Assembly: GCA_003331195.1 (NCBI GenBank)
Contig: QOOZ01000047.1
Location: forward strand, 1-59,082
Length of the DNA: 59,082 nt
Source: Puniceicoccaceae bacterium
GTDB taxonomy: Bacteria; Verrucomicrobiota; Verrucomicrobiia; Opitutales; Coraliomargaritaceae
Reading direction: 5' to 3'
Each line of letters begins with the position of its first letter. The stretch's first letter is position 1. The notes under the pieces are model-generated. The model had not been told where the DNA came from. It ran no database searches and saw only the letters and a list, made by a program, of their open reading frames with translations. Both the position numbers and the translations under genes were made by a program. Below, one piece after another: positions 38,350 to 47,925 of this stretch.

Positions 38350-39063
38350 TTATTGGCTGAATGTCGGCGCTTCCATAATGTTTGCTAATTCGTGTACGTC
38401 TTGGATGTTAACTGTTTGTCGGCCAGTTGTTGGGTCGACTAGTTGACCATCCTCTTCGCCCAATTCTTGGTAGAAGGATACGTGGCCGTCTAAGTAAGTG
38501 ATGTGGCCACCTAGGCCCCAGGGCGAATCCTTACCCCATGTGCCAGAGGTTGTGAGCGCACGTGTCCAAAGAAGTGGTGTGGTTGATGTCGGAGCATTAC
38601 CACTAATGCCAATGGCGAAGTCATATCCGACAGGTACATCAGCGGTCCATTCTTGGGAAGTTTGGAAAGCGTTATCGCTATCACGGTAACCGACAATTGC
38701 TGGAAGAAGTGCTGTGTAAGCTGCGACCGCAGGGTCGGAACCTATGATCCAGATTGATGCATCAGTGAGGTCGGACTGCTTTGCCAAGAATTGGGCAACG
38801 CCAGCAACATCTGAAAAGCTGACATCGTCGTCGGCGGTCATTTTTGCTTCGGTCAATGTGCGTACGCGGCCGCCTGATGTGGAGTAAGTCGCATAGGATA
38901 CTGCGATCGAACGCATGTTCGAAGAAGACTTCGATTTATTAGCAACCTCTCGAACCTTACCGACTGCAGGAATGAGGATAGCAGCTAGAATGCCGATAAT
39001 CGCAATAACAGTGAGGAGTTCAATAAGAGTGAAGCCTGATCGTGGGGTGGTTTTATTTTTCAT
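38350..39063 (-). CDS. Prepilin-type cleavage/methylation protein (type II secretion pseudopilin-like)
   Basis: A 237-residue protein with a textbook type III signal: cleavage after Gly10 (RSG/FTLIELLTVIAIIG), Glu at mature position 5, and a hydrophobic helix to about residue 33. The C-terminal half carries GGHITYLDGHVSFY, a block common in the large paralogous sets of such proteins in Verrucomicrobiota and Planctomycetota (H-X9-DG/DUF1559-like). These are probably pseudopilins or surface proteins; partner assembly genes are not adjacent. A promoter-like site lies upstream and a strong terminator downstream, so the gene is likely monocistronic. Confidence 0.88.
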   Translation of the reverse strand: MKNKTTPRSGFTLIELLTVIAIIGILAAILIPAVGKVREVANKSKSSSNMRSIAVSYATYSTSGGRVRTLTEAKMTADDDVSFSDVAGVAQFLAKQSDLTDASIWIIGSDPAVAAYTALLPAIVGYRDSDNAFQTSQEWTADVPVGYDFAIGISGNAPTSTTPLLWTRALTTSGTWGKDSPWGLGGHITYLDGHVSFYQELGEEDGQLVDPTTGRQTVNIQDVHELANIMEAPTFSQ

Positions 39064-39129
39064 GTAAAAAAATTTATATTTTAGGGGATTAAGATGTTTC
39101 TATGGAAGCTCAATTAATAAGAACTTATA

Positions 39130-39158
39130 ATTATAGGCATTTGTCAGTTCAAGTCCAA
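39130..39158 (-). promoter_or_regulatory. Candidate sigma-70 promoter for the prepilin-like gene
   Basis: On the minus strand TTGGAC (39158-39153), a 17-base spacer and a perfect TATAAT (39135-39130) lie about 70 bases before the gene start. The -10 lies within the palindrome ATAATTAT, so a plus-strand TATAAT (39126-39131) for the nuo operon is also possible but lacks a good -35. Confidence 0.4.
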
Positions 39159-39282
39159 TCATTTTTTGCGTGATCTCGGATTTCTAATCTCGGATAAAAT
39201 CAAATTGTAGCTTGCATGAAATAGGGGGCAAAGTAAGTTGCGTGAGTTTTGAGGGGTTGCCTGCTCCAACCATCATTTTAAC

Positions 39283-39843
39283 ATGCAAAATACAAACGTA
39301 GCTTACGATAGCAAAGTGGAGGGTGAAATTATTGTCACTCAAGCGGATGCTGTCATTAATTGGATTCGTAAACACTCTGTCTGGCCGATGCCTATGGGTC
39401 TTGCATGCTGCGCCATCGAACTGATGGCGGTGGGAGCTTCACGCTTTGACATTTCCCGTTTCGGGATGGAAGTGATGCGTTTTTCGCCCCGTCAGGCCGA
39501 TTGCATGATCGTATCGGGCACCGTGACCTACAAAATGGCTGAAGTCATTCGTCGTATCTATGAGCAGATGGCGGAGCCCAAATGGGTCGTCGCTATGGGT
39601 GCATGTGCCAGCACGGGCGGTATGTATCGCTCTTATGCTACTTTACAAGGGGTAGATCGTATCATCCCCGTCGATGTTTATGTCAGTGGTTGCCCTCCTC
39701 GTCCGGAGGCATTGCTGGATGCGATGATTAAATTGCAGGACAAGATTGGCCGGGAACGTTCGGTCAAGAACTTGACTGCCCGAAATGCCAAGCCCACGAA
39801 AGAGGGCAGCCTCGCCTTGGCTGGAGCAGGAAAGGAAAGCTAA
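39283..39843 (+). CDS. nuoB: NADH-quinone oxidoreductase subunit B
   Basis: Complex I subunit that holds the terminal iron-sulfur cluster N2. The 186-residue protein has the four cluster cysteines: Cys42-Cys43 (LACCAIEL), Cys108 (GACASTGG) and Cys137 ([10 protein letters not shown]). The usual hydrophobic [20 protein letters not shown] segment is also present. It opens the operon here; nuoA, normally just before nuoB, is absent, the upstream gene being the divergent prepilin-like gene. The C-terminal about 25 residues are a charged tail beyond the conserved core. Confidence 0.95.
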   Translation: MQNTNVAYDSKVEGEIIVTQADAVINWIRKHSVWPMPMGLACCAIELMAVGASRFDISRFGMEVMRFSPRQADCMIVSGTVTYKMAEVIRRIYEQMAEPKWVVAMGACASTGGMYRSYATLQGVDRIIPVDVYVSGCPPRPEALLDAMIKLQDKIGRERSVKNLTARNAKPTKEGSLALAGAGKES

Positions 39844-39846
39844 ATC

Positions 39847-40461
39847 ATGGTCGAGAGCGAGTTTGCTCAATTGAAAGAGCGTTTTGATTATTTGTCGGCG
39901 CGCCAATCTGCCGACCATTCGGCTGTGAATTGTCCCGCGGATAAGCTCGTTGAGTTCTTTACTGTTCTGCGCGACGATTTGGGCTACGACCTATTGGTCG
40001 ATGTCACTGCGGTGGACTGGGATGCGCAAAGCCCACGTTTCACTGGGATTTACCACCTTCTCTCGACCACCAAGCACGAGTATTTGCGAATCGCTGCGGA
40101 CTGCGAAAACGACATCAAGCCAAGTCTGCCATCGCTCTGTGGGGTCTTCGCGGCGGCTAATTGGCATGAGCGTGAGACTTATGATCTGATGGGTATACAT
40201 TACGATGGGCATCCTGATCTGCGCCGCATCTTAATGTGGGACGAATATCCCTACCACCCTTTGCGTAAGGACTTTCCACTTGCTGGAATCGAAGTGCCGC
40301 TACCAGCGGACGATGTGGCTGAAGCGACAGGCGTGGCCGTCTTACCTGCGCCCATGATGGGTGGCCCCTTCGTCTCATCTGCCGATGGCCCCATGAGTCA
40401 AACAGAGCCAAGCGCTCGGGACGAGAGCTGGACAGAGCAAGAGGAGAAACCAACGGAGTAA
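39847..40461 (+). CDS. nuoC: NADH-quinone oxidoreductase subunit C
   Basis: 30-kDa-type peripheral-arm subunit of complex I, 204 residues. Recognised by the YDLLVDVTAVDW segment and the signature WHERETYDLMGIHYDGHPDLRRILMWDEYPYHPLRKDFP. It is a separate gene, not fused to nuoD as in some Proteobacteria. The last about 50 residues are an acidic, Ser/Glu-rich tail without conserved features. It starts three bases after nuoB, with GGAAAG as a plausible ribosome-binding site. Confidence 0.93.
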   Translation: MVESEFAQLKERFDYLSARQSADHSAVNCPADKLVEFFTVLRDDLGYDLLVDVTAVDWDAQSPRFTGIYHLLSTTKHEYLRIAADCENDIKPSLPSLCGVFAAANWHERETYDLMGIHYDGHPDLRRILMWDEYPYHPLRKDFPLAGIEVPLPADDVAEATGVAVLPAPMMGGPFVSSADGPMSQTEPSARDESWTEQEEKPTE

Positions 40462-40471
40462 TTTTTTAGAT

Positions 40472-41713
40472 ATGGCGACGACCACAAAAGAAGTTTCGAT
40501 CGGCGATCTTGGTGCTCGCAGCAGTGCGCATGAGACCGAACTCCAAGGTGAGACCATGGCGCTCAACGTCGGGCCTTCGCACCCGACGACACATGGTGTA
40601 CTTCGTCTTAAGATGCAACTCGATGGCGATGTCGTCAAAAGCTGTGACCCCGTGCTCGGCTATCTCCATCGTGGAGATGAAAAGATCGCCGAGAACATGA
40701 CTTACAATCAATTCGTGCCTTACACGGATCGACTGGATTACCTGGCTCCGCTAGCTAACAACGTCGCCTATGCGATGGCCGTTGAAAAACTCGCCAAATT
40801 GGAAGTGCCTGAGCGTTGTGAGGCGATCCGTGTGCTCTGCTGTGAACTGGCGCGGGTTTCCTCGCACCTACTTGGCGTCGGCGTTTACGGTATGGATGCG
40901 GGCGCTTGGACAGTTTTCATGTATACTTTTACGGAGCGTGAAAAACTCTACACGCTTTTCGAGGAACTGACTGGTGCGCGTTTCACTACAAGTTATACGC
41001 GCATCGGTGGTGTCGCGCGTGACATCCCAGACGGCTGGCTCGGCCGAGTGCTTGAGTTCTGCAAGGGCGTTCTGCCTGTGCTTGATCAAGTCGACAAACT
41101 GCTGACGCGTAACCGTATCTTTATGGATCGCACTGTCGGTATCGGTGCGATCTCGAAAGAGGACGCCATTGCTTACGGTTTGACGGGGCCTAATCTTCGG
41201 GCCTGTGGCATTGATCTCGATCTGCGTAAGGACAAGCCTTACCTTGGTTATGAGAAGTTCGATTTTGAAGTGCCCGTCGGCACCACTGGTGACTGTTACG
41301 ATCGTTACCTTATGCGTGCTGAAGAGATTCGCCAGAGCGTGAGTATTATCCGACAGTGTATCGATCAATTTCCGGAAGGTAGCTACTATGCTGAGGATGC
41401 GAAGAAGATCTTCGCTCCGCAAAAAGCCAAAGTGCTCACCAGTATGGAAGAGTTGATCCAAAACTTCATGATCGTGACTGAGGGACCACAAATTCCCGCT
41501 GGAGAGGTCTACTTCGAAGCGGAAAATCCCAAGGGTGCCCTAGGCTTCTTTATTGTATCTAAAGGTGGCGGTGTTCCTTACCGCCTAAAGATTCGAGGTC
41601 CGTCTTTCTGTAACCTAAGTATTCTTGATAAACTAATCCCCGGGCACTATCTGACTGACATTACGGTGATCCTTGGTTCGCTCGACTTTGTGATGGGAGA
41701 ATGTGACAGATAG
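40472..41713 (+). CDS. nuoD: NADH-quinone oxidoreductase subunit D
   Basis: 49-kDa-type subunit that forms the quinone pocket with NuoB. The 413 residues include NVGPSHPTTHGVLRLKMQLDGD, GYLHRGDEKIAENMTYNQFVPYTDRLDYLAP, the quinone-site region FTTSYTRIGGVARDIPDGW, and the C-terminal SLDFVMGECDR that ends every NuoD. A 28-residue N-terminal extension precedes the conserved core. The gene lies 10 bases after nuoC. Confidence 0.95.
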   Translation: MATTTKEVSIGDLGARSSAHETELQGETMALNVGPSHPTTHGVLRLKMQLDGDVVKSCDPVLGYLHRGDEKIAENMTYNQFVPYTDRLDYLAPLANNVAYAMAVEKLAKLEVPERCEAIRVLCCELARVSSHLLGVGVYGMDAGAWTVFMYTFTEREKLYTLFEELTGARFTTSYTRIGGVARDIPDGWLGRVLEFCKGVLPVLDQVDKLLTRNRIFMDRTVGIGAISKEDAIAYGLTGPNLRACGIDLDLRKDKPYLGYEKFDFEVPVGTTGDCYDRYLMRAEEIRQSVSIIRQCIDQFPEGSYYAEDAKKIFAPQKAKVLTSMEELIQNFMIVTEGPQIPAGEVYFEAENPKGALGFFIVSKGGGVPYRLKIRGPSFCNLSILDKLIPGHYLTDITVILGSLDFVMGECDR

Positions 41714-41748
41714 AAAAAGTTAATGTGCTGAAAATTTGAAACTCTGAA

Positions 41749-42243
41749 ATGATAAGTTTAAAACCAGAAACAATCGAGAAGATCGACAAGCTCGTGCCTC
41801 GCTACCCGACCGTTCGAAGTGCCGCACTGCCGCTTTGCCATTTAGTGCAAGAAGATCTCGGTTACCTTTCATGCGAGTCAATTGAATGGATCGCTGAGCG
41901 CCTTGAGCTTCAGCCAATCAACATTCAAGAGCTGGTTACTTTCTACCCTATGCTCCGGACCGAGCCTACTGGCGAGTATCATGTTCGCGTTTGCAGGACG
42001 CTACCATGCGCCCTGGCGGGGGCTTATCAAACCTGCAGAAGCTTCGAAAAAGAGTTTGACTGTAAAGTCGGCCACACTAGCAAAGATGGCTTAGTCACAC
42101 TAGGATTTGTCGAGTGTCACGCTGACTGCGGCAAAGGCCCTGTCGTGATGGTGGGCGAAGACGAATATACTGATATCGATCCCAAAAAAGCCGCCGAAAT
42201 GGCTGCCAAAATGAAGAGTGGTGAGCTCTCCAATGGGCTTTAA
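41749..42243 (+). CDS. nuoE: NADH-quinone oxidoreductase subunit E
   Basis: 24-kDa-type subunit with a thioredoxin-like fold and the [2Fe-2S] cluster N1a. Its ligands are visible as Cys82 and Cys87 (VCRTLPC) and Cys123 and Cys127 (ECHADCGKGP). The 164-residue length is normal. The helical N-terminal part has the PTVRSAALPLCHLVQEDLG segment typical of the family. nuoF follows after a 34-base gap. Confidence 0.94.
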   Translation: MISLKPETIEKIDKLVPRYPTVRSAALPLCHLVQEDLGYLSCESIEWIAERLELQPINIQELVTFYPMLRTEPTGEYHVRVCRTLPCALAGAYQTCRSFEKEFDCKVGHTSKDGLVTLGFVECHADCGKGPVVMVGEDEYTDIDPKKAAEMAAKMKSGELSNGL

Positions 42244-42277
42244 AAGACTCACAATTATTAATTTCAAATTTTCCATT

Positions 42278-43642
42278 ATGTCACATCAAGAAACTAGGCT
42301 AATTTTCAAACATATCGATGAGGAAGGTTATACTAACGACATCGATTGCTATGTTAAAAACGGCGGCTACGATCAACTCAAGAAGGCCGTTACTATGAAG
42401 CCAGAAGATATCTGTGCCGAGGTGCTCACCTCGGGTGTTCGTGGTCGAGGAGGTGCTGGTTTCCCGGCTGGAATGAAGTGGAAGTTCCTCGATCGTAAGT
42501 CGGGCAAGCCGATTTACCTAATTTGTAATGCCGATGAGTCCGAACCTGGCACTTTTAAAGACCGCCAGATCATTCACCAAGATCCGCATCAGTTGATCGA
42601 GGGCATGATGTGTACTGCTTTTGCCATTCAGGCCAAGCTTGCCTTCATCTACATTCGCGGTGAATTTTTTGAGGGATACAAAATCCTCGAAAGCGCGATA
42701 GAAGAAGCCCGCAAAAAGAATTTTCTCGGCGATAACATTCTCGGCTCTGGTTACTCATGCGACATCATCGTGCACCGCGGTGCAGGTGCTTACATTTGTG
42801 GCGAAGAAACTGGTCTGATCGAATCACTCGAAGGCTTTCGAGCGAATCCACGTATCAAGCCACCATATTTTCCAGCAGCACTCGGCGCCTATCAATGCCC
42901 AACGATTGTGAACAACGTGGAGACGCTATGTGATGTGAAACACATCATTGAAATGGGCGGCGAGGGCTTTGCCAAAATTGGCACACCAGGCAACACTGGC
43001 ACACGTATCTGGTGCGTATCTGGCCACGTGCAAAAGCCCGGCTATTATGAGTTCGCTTGCGCGGACATCACGCTTGGGCAACTCATCAACGATATATGCG
43101 GTGGGCTCAAACCTGGACGTAAGCTCAAGGCCGTCATACCTGGCGGCTCTTCGTCTAAGATCCTTCGCGCTGACGAACGCTTTACTGGAAAACTTAAAGA
43201 TGGCACTGAATACGACTGGGGAATTGAGGATATCCCGATGGACTTTGATAGTCTAATGGCCGTTGGATCGATGTCCGGATCGGGTGGAGTTATCGTGATG
43301 GATGACACCACAGATATGGTCGAAGCACTCGCTAACATTAATTATTTTTACGCTCATGAAAGCTGTGGTCAATGTACTCCATGCCGCGAAGGTGTTCCCT
43401 GGATGCGTAAAGTTACCCAGCGCATGCTCGACGGCGAAGCTCGCGAAGAAGATGCAGACTTGCTTAAATCCATAGCTGACCAAATAGCTGGTCGTACGAT
43501 TTGTGCTTTTGGTGAAGCTGCTTCATGGCCTGTGCAAAGTTTTATCGCCAAGTTCAAAGACGAATTCGTCGAAAAGGCTCAAGAGCAAGCCGCTCGTCGT
43601 AAAGAGGGTAAAGAAACCGCCGAGACGACGACACTTATTTAG
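42278..43642 (+). CDS. nuoF: NADH-quinone oxidoreductase subunit F
   Basis: 51-kDa-type flavoprotein that oxidises NADH. The 454 residues include the NADH-binding GRGGAGFPAG (56-65), the FMN region (ICNADESEPGTFKDR) and the N3 [4Fe-4S] ligands Cys363, Cys366, Cys369 (ESCGQCTPCREG) and Cys409. I start at the ATG giving MSHQETRLIFKH; an in-frame GTG 60 bases upstream overlaps nuoE and adds non-conserved residues. nuoG begins three bases after the stop. Confidence 0.95.
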   Translation: MSHQETRLIFKHIDEEGYTNDIDCYVKNGGYDQLKKAVTMKPEDICAEVLTSGVRGRGGAGFPAGMKWKFLDRKSGKPIYLICNADESEPGTFKDRQIIHQDPHQLIEGMMCTAFAIQAKLAFIYIRGEFFEGYKILESAIEEARKKNFLGDNILGSGYSCDIIVHRGAGAYICGEETGLIESLEGFRANPRIKPPYFPAALGAYQCPTIVNNVETLCDVKHIIEMGGEGFAKIGTPGNTGTRIWCVSGHVQKPGYYEFACADITLGQLINDICGGLKPGRKLKAVIPGGSSSKILRADERFTGKLKDGTEYDWGIEDIPMDFDSLMAVGSMSGSGGVIVMDDTTDMVEALANINYFYAHESCGQCTPCREGVPWMRKVTQRMLDGEAREEDADLLKSIADQIAGRTICAFGEAASWPVQSFIAKFKDEFVEKAQEQAARRKEGKETAETTTLI

Positions 43643-43645
43643 AGC

Positions 43646-45370
43646 ATGAAGATCGAGAGCATAGTCGAAAACGTTACCATCAATATTGATGGTCAAGATG
43701 TCGAAGTTCCCAAAGGGATCAACATCATCGAAGCTGTGAAGATGGTCGGTAAGGGCAAGGAGGTGCCTCACTACTGTTACCATCCGAAGCTCTCAATCGC
43801 GGGCAACTGCCGCATGTGCATGGTGGAGATGGGCATGCCAATGCGCGACCGCGCTACGGGGGAAGCGGTATTAGAAGAGGACGGCACGCAAAAAATTGCT
43901 TGGATGCCGAAGCCGACGATCGGTTGTGCGACGAATGCATCACAAGGCATGCATATCATAACAGGATCGGAGATGGTTAAGGAGTCGCGCAATGGTGTGA
44001 CGGAATTTCTTCTGATCAATCACCCGCTCGACTGCCCAATTTGTGACCAAGCAGGGGAGTGCCGCCTGCAAGAATTTTCAGCTGAGCATGGCCGTGGCTA
44101 CAGTCGTTTCATCGAAGATAAAAATGTTAAGCCTAAGCGTAGCCGCTTAGGTCCAAACGTCACACTGGATGATGAGCGTTGCATTCTTTGCTCACGTTGC
44201 GTCCGTTTTAGTAAGGAAGTGGCGAATGACGACGTACTCGGATTTGTCGATCGCGGCACTTATTCGACCTTGACCTGCTTCCCTGGAAAAGAGCTTTCTC
44301 ACAACTATTCGCTCAACACGGTAGACATCTGTCCTGTTGGCGCTTTGACGAGCACAGATTTTCGCTTCAAAATGCGTGTTTGGTTCCTGAAACGGACACA
44401 CAGTATTTGCACCGAAAGTAGTGTCGGCGCGAATACCGAGATATGGAGTCGAGAAGGTAAAATTTACCGGATTACACCGCGCCGTAATGATGAGGTGAAC
44501 GACACATGGATGACCGACACGGGTCGCGCACTCTACAAAGAGATCGAATCTGAAGATCGCCTGATGCATTACAGCATCGAGGGTGTGCACAAAGCTTCCG
44601 ACGAGGTTGCGGTCGCTGCAACTGAGCTGTTGAAGTCGGGTAAGGTCGCAATAGTCGGTTCCGCACACAGTTCAGTCGAAGAACAGTTTTTCTACAAGGC
44701 GATCGCCGAGCGGAGCGGAGCCAAGGTTTCCCTCGTCAGTCATCACGGCGACGGCGACGGACTCTTGCAGTCTGAAGATCGTACACCAAATTTACGTGGA
44801 GCACTTGTCACGGGTCTGATCAGCGAGTTGCCATCTGAAAATCTCGAAGTACTCGCACGGGATATTAACTCTGGTGCGGTCAAGACCATTCTTGCCGTGA
44901 ACGAAGATCTTACAGAGCTGGGCATTAGTAAAGATGTCTTGGCTAAAGCCAAAGTCATTTACGTCGGAAGCCACGCCAACCGGACTAGTGAGGTCGCCAA
45001 CATTGTATTGCCATCACTCATGGTTTTTGAAAAAGACGGCTCTTTCATCAATCAAAGCTTCCGTATCCAAGGCTTTAAAGCTGCAATACCAGGGCCTCGA
45101 GGTGTCCAGTCCGACTTCATGGTGCTCGAAAAGATCGCTGCGGCACTAGCGGGAGAGAAGGCTACAGCGATCACCATCGACTCAGTGTGGGAGCGAATGA
45201 CGGCGACAATTGATCAGCTTAGTGACTCCCTCCGCTGGCATTCATTGCCAGAAGAGGGTGTTGCCCTCGATGCCACCGCCTTCCTCAATCTAGGCTTCGT
45301 CGAAACTAAGAATCTCAAATACGATCCTGTTGCGTTTAAGGAAGCGCACGCTGCCCTCGCAGAGGTCTAG
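43646..45370 (+). CDS. nuoG: NADH-quinone oxidoreductase subunit G (short form)
   Basis: 75-kDa-type subunit of complex I, 574 residues against about 900 in E. coli. The N-terminal iron-sulfur region is complete: [2Fe-2S] ligands Cys44, Cys55, Cys58 and Cys94; His126-Cys130-Cys133-Cys139 for N5; Cys179-182-185 and Cys229 for N4. The position of the extra N7 cluster (CxxCxxxC) reads SICTESSVGAN, with only one Cys, so N7 is absent, as in many phyla. The C-terminal half is a shortened molybdopterin-oxidoreductase-like domain. Confidence 0.93.
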   Translation: MKIESIVENVTINIDGQDVEVPKGINIIEAVKMVGKGKEVPHYCYHPKLSIAGNCRMCMVEMGMPMRDRATGEAVLEEDGTQKIAWMPKPTIGCATNASQGMHIITGSEMVKESRNGVTEFLLINHPLDCPICDQAGECRLQEFSAEHGRGYSRFIEDKNVKPKRSRLGPNVTLDDERCILCSRCVRFSKEVANDDVLGFVDRGTYSTLTCFPGKELSHNYSLNTVDICPVGALTSTDFRFKMRVWFLKRTHSICTESSVGANTEIWSREGKIYRITPRRNDEVNDTWMTDTGRALYKEIESEDRLMHYSIEGVHKASDEVAVAATELLKSGKVAIVGSAHSSVEEQFFYKAIAERSGAKVSLVSHHGDGDGLLQSEDRTPNLRGALVTGLISELPSENLEVLARDINSGAVKTILAVNEDLTELGISKDVLAKAKVIYVGSHANRTSEVANIVLPSLMVFEKDGSFINQSFRIQGFKAAIPGPRGVQSDFMVLEKIAAALAGEKATAITIDSVWERMTATIDQLSDSLRWHSLPEEGVALDATAFLNLGFVETKNLKYDPVAFKEAHAALAEV

Positions 45371-45389
45371 GTAACTGGATAATTCTAAT

Positions 45390-46502
45390 ATGGAACTTTT
45401 AGACGCATTTCTGCCTTATTTGCTTCCAATTGTCTATGCAGTCGCCATGATATCTGTTTTCATGGGGCTTTGCAGCTATTCTGTCCTCGCCGAGCGTAAA
45501 GTATGCAGTTGGATTCAGGGACGTGTCGGTCCTAATCGCACTCGCGTGCCACTTTTGGGCCATATCCCGATTCTTGGAAATCTTCTGACCGGGCTCGGCA
45601 TCTTCCAACCTGCTGCTGACGGTCTAAAGTTTCTATTTAAAGAGGAAATAGTGCCAGGGCATGTCAATAAATTCTATTATATGCTGGCGCCGGTCCTTGC
45701 GCTGGCACCTGCGCTGACTACGATGGTCGTGCTGCCTTTTGGCCGTTACGTCGATGCCGATGGTATCACCCAGCCGCTCGTTCTAGCTAATGTTGACCTC
45801 GGCATGTTGATCATTCTCGGCATCTCTTCGCTGGGAGTCTACGGCATCGTTCTTGCAGGCTGGGCATCCAACAGTAAATATCCTTTCCTCGGTGGCATCC
45901 GTGCTTCCGCTCAGATGATCTCCTATGAGCTCGCGATGGGCTTGGCGCTTTTGCCTGTCTTTATGTGGGCAGCCACTCCGGGCTCGGATTACGGTATGAG
46001 CCTCTTTGGTGCCGTCCAATCGCAACAGACGCTTTGGCTCTTTATCTGGCAGCCACTTTCGGCACTCATCTTTCTCGTGGCGCTCTTTGCAGAAACAAAT
46101 CGACTGCCCTTTGATATGGCAGAGTCCGAGACCGACCTAGTCGGTGGCTTCCACACCGAATATGGCTGTTTTAAATTCGGTCTATTCTTCGTCGCAGAAT
46201 ACGCTCATGTTATTATGGGTTCAGCGCTCTTCGTATTACTTTTCCTTGGAGGTTGGAACTTTCTACCAGGACTAGCTGACCCGTGGGGCGAAAGTTTAAT
46301 TGGCACCCTGCTATCGATCGCTTGGTTTACGACCAAGGTTTTCTTCATGATCTTCTTTTTTATCTGGATGCGCTGGACGCTTCCGCGCTTCCGCTATGAC
46401 CAGGTCATGTCGCTCGGTTGGAAGATTCTACTTCCACTCGCAGTTGGTAATCTGGTGTTTAACACCATCATCATCGCTCTCTACGACACATTCACCCGCT
46501 AA
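45390..46502 (+). CDS. nuoH: NADH-quinone oxidoreductase subunit H
   Basis: Membrane subunit at the joint of the two arms, lining the quinone channel. The 370-residue protein has about nine helices and the family blocks: AERKVCSWIQGRVGPNRTRV, GLGIFQPAADGLKFLFKEE, the acidic loop AETNRLPFDMAESETDLVGGFHTEYG and WMRWTLPRFRYDQVMSLGWK. The charged loops that carry the redox signal towards the pumps are intact. Confidence 0.95.
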   Translation: MELLDAFLPYLLPIVYAVAMISVFMGLCSYSVLAERKVCSWIQGRVGPNRTRVPLLGHIPILGNLLTGLGIFQPAADGLKFLFKEEIVPGHVNKFYYMLAPVLALAPALTTMVVLPFGRYVDADGITQPLVLANVDLGMLIILGISSLGVYGIVLAGWASNSKYPFLGGIRASAQMISYELAMGLALLPVFMWAATPGSDYGMSLFGAVQSQQTLWLFIWQPLSALIFLVALFAETNRLPFDMAESETDLVGGFHTEYGCFKFGLFFVAEYAHVIMGSALFVLLFLGGWNFLPGLADPWGESLIGTLLSIAWFTTKVFFMIFFFIWMRWTLPRFRYDQVMSLGWKILLPLAVGNLVFNTIIIALYDTFTR

Positions 46503-46507
46503 TTATT

Positions 46508-47056
46508 ATGGCTAAGACTAAAGTTCTCGAGCGTAAGCCTCTGACCCCCATGGAAAAGACTTTCCTCCCGCAGATTGTTTCGGGTCTGAAAACAACTTTC
46601 GGCACAATGATGCAAAAGGACGTGACCCTACAGTATCCAGAAGAGCGTCCAAACATACCCGATAATTATCGTGGCGTGCCTACCTTGGTCAAAGACCCCA
46701 ACGGACGCGAAAAATGTGTTTCCTGCCAACTTTGCGAGTTTGTTTGCCCGCCCAAAGCGATTCGCATGACACCTGGCGGGATTGACGCTGAAGCTGATCC
46801 AGAACGCGCTCATGTCGAAAAAGCTCCAAAGGAATTCGACATTAATATGCTCCGCTGCATCTACTGCGGCCTCTGCCAAGAGGTCTGCCCCGAAGAGGCG
46901 ATCTTTCTGCAGGATGTTTTCTCACTCTCTGGTTACAGTCGTGAGGAGATGATCAACAACAAAGAAAAACTCTACGAACTTGGCGGCACGCTTCCCGACC
47001 AACACAGCAAGTGGGACAAAAAGAAAGCCGCTGAGCAATCGGGCAACGCGCATTAA
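46508..47056 (+). CDS. nuoI: NADH-quinone oxidoreductase subunit I
   Basis: Ferredoxin-like subunit with clusters N6a and N6b. Two CxxCxxCxxxC motifs are visible: Cys70-73-76-80 (CVSCQLCEFVCP) and Cys117-120-123-127 (CIYCGLCQEVCP). The 182 residues and the YPEERPNIPDNYRG segment before the first motif are normal for NuoI. It starts five bases after nuoH. Confidence 0.95.
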   Translation: MAKTKVLERKPLTPMEKTFLPQIVSGLKTTFGTMMQKDVTLQYPEERPNIPDNYRGVPTLVKDPNGREKCVSCQLCEFVCPPKAIRMTPGGIDAEADPERAHVEKAPKEFDINMLRCIYCGLCQEVCPEEAIFLQDVFSLSGYSREEMINNKEKLYELGGTLPDQHSKWDKKKAAEQSGNAH

Positions 47057-47066
47057 TTTTTATTCC

Positions 47067-47609
47067 ATGACCGACACCCTCTTTTACGTATTTGCAGCGA
47101 TTACGCTGATCTCGGCGCTCCTCATGGTGGTGAGTCCGAATGCCGTGAACGGTGCCATTTGCATGATCATCTGTTTTGTGACAACGGCAGCGCTCTTTGT
47201 CTTACTTGAGGCTTACTTCCTCGCAGTCATTCAAGTCTTAGTTTATGCGGGCGCGGTTATGGTGCTTTTTCTTTTCATCATCATGTTGCTCGATGTGAAC
47301 AAAGATACCAGCGACCTTTTGAAAGATAAGATGACCCTAGGCGCATCTATTACCGGTTTCACTCTCTTAGTGATCCTGACCCTTTCTGTTTTTGCGGGAG
47401 GTCAGCATTTACCTGAAACTGCCTTACTTCCTGTCATGGAAAACCCAACAGGTGAGGGCGTTGGCATCCCATTCACTACCTCGGCTAAATCTTTCGGTTA
47501 CAGTCTATTCACCAAATACATGTTACCTTTCCAAGTAACTGGCTTTCTCCTGCTCGCAGCCATGATCGGTGTCATCGTAGTTTCGAAAAAACACTCTGAA
47601 AATTCCTAA
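47067..47609 (+). CDS. nuoJ: NADH-quinone oxidoreductase subunit J
   Basis: Membrane-arm subunit of 180 residues with five hydrophobic helices, recognised by SPNAVNGAICMIICFVTTAALFVLL and VLVYAGAVMVLFLFIIMLL. The chosen ATG (MTDTLFYVFAA) lies 10 bases after nuoI; an in-frame start inside nuoI would add 29 charged residues that do not belong to the family. NuoJ helix 3 is the site of the pi-bulge rearrangement in structural work on other species. Confidence 0.93.
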   Translation: MTDTLFYVFAAITLISALLMVVSPNAVNGAICMIICFVTTAALFVLLEAYFLAVIQVLVYAGAVMVLFLFIIMLLDVNKDTSDLLKDKMTLGASITGFTLLVILTLSVFAGGQHLPETALLPVMENPTGEGVGIPFTTSAKSFGYSLFTKYMLPFQVTGFLLLAAMIGVIVVSKKHSENS

Positions 47610-47615
47610 TCCTCT

Positions 47616-47921
47616 ATGACTGTCGGTTTAAACGCTTTTATCCTTGTCGCTGGTTTGCTTTTCGCGATCGGCATGTTTGGGGTGATTCTTCGCAAGAATA
47701 CGTTGGTTATTTATATGTCCCTTGAGCTCATGCTCAATGGGGTGATTCTCGCACTCGTCGCATTTTCCCGTTATAACGGCACGATGGATGGCAATCTCTT
47801 TGTCTTTTTCATAATTACCGTGGCGGCTGCCGAAGTGGCCCTCGGCCTTGCTATCATTGTCGCGCTCTTCCGACTGCGACAGTCCGTGATGGTCGATCAA
47901 CTCACCTCCTTGAGTCGCTAG
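47616..47921 (+). CDS. nuoK: NADH-quinone oxidoreductase subunit K
   Basis: Small three-helix membrane subunit (101 residues), Mnh/Mrp-C-like. Two conserved glutamates used in proton movement are visible, in [10 protein letters not shown] and in [17 protein letters not shown]. It lies six bases after nuoJ and four before nuoL. Confidence 0.95.
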   Translation: MTVGLNAFILVAGLLFAIGMFGVILRKNTLVIYMSLELMLNGVILALVAFSRYNGTMDGNLFVFFIITVAAAEVALGLAIIVALFRLRQSVMVDQLTSLSR

Positions 47922-47925
47922 AAAT

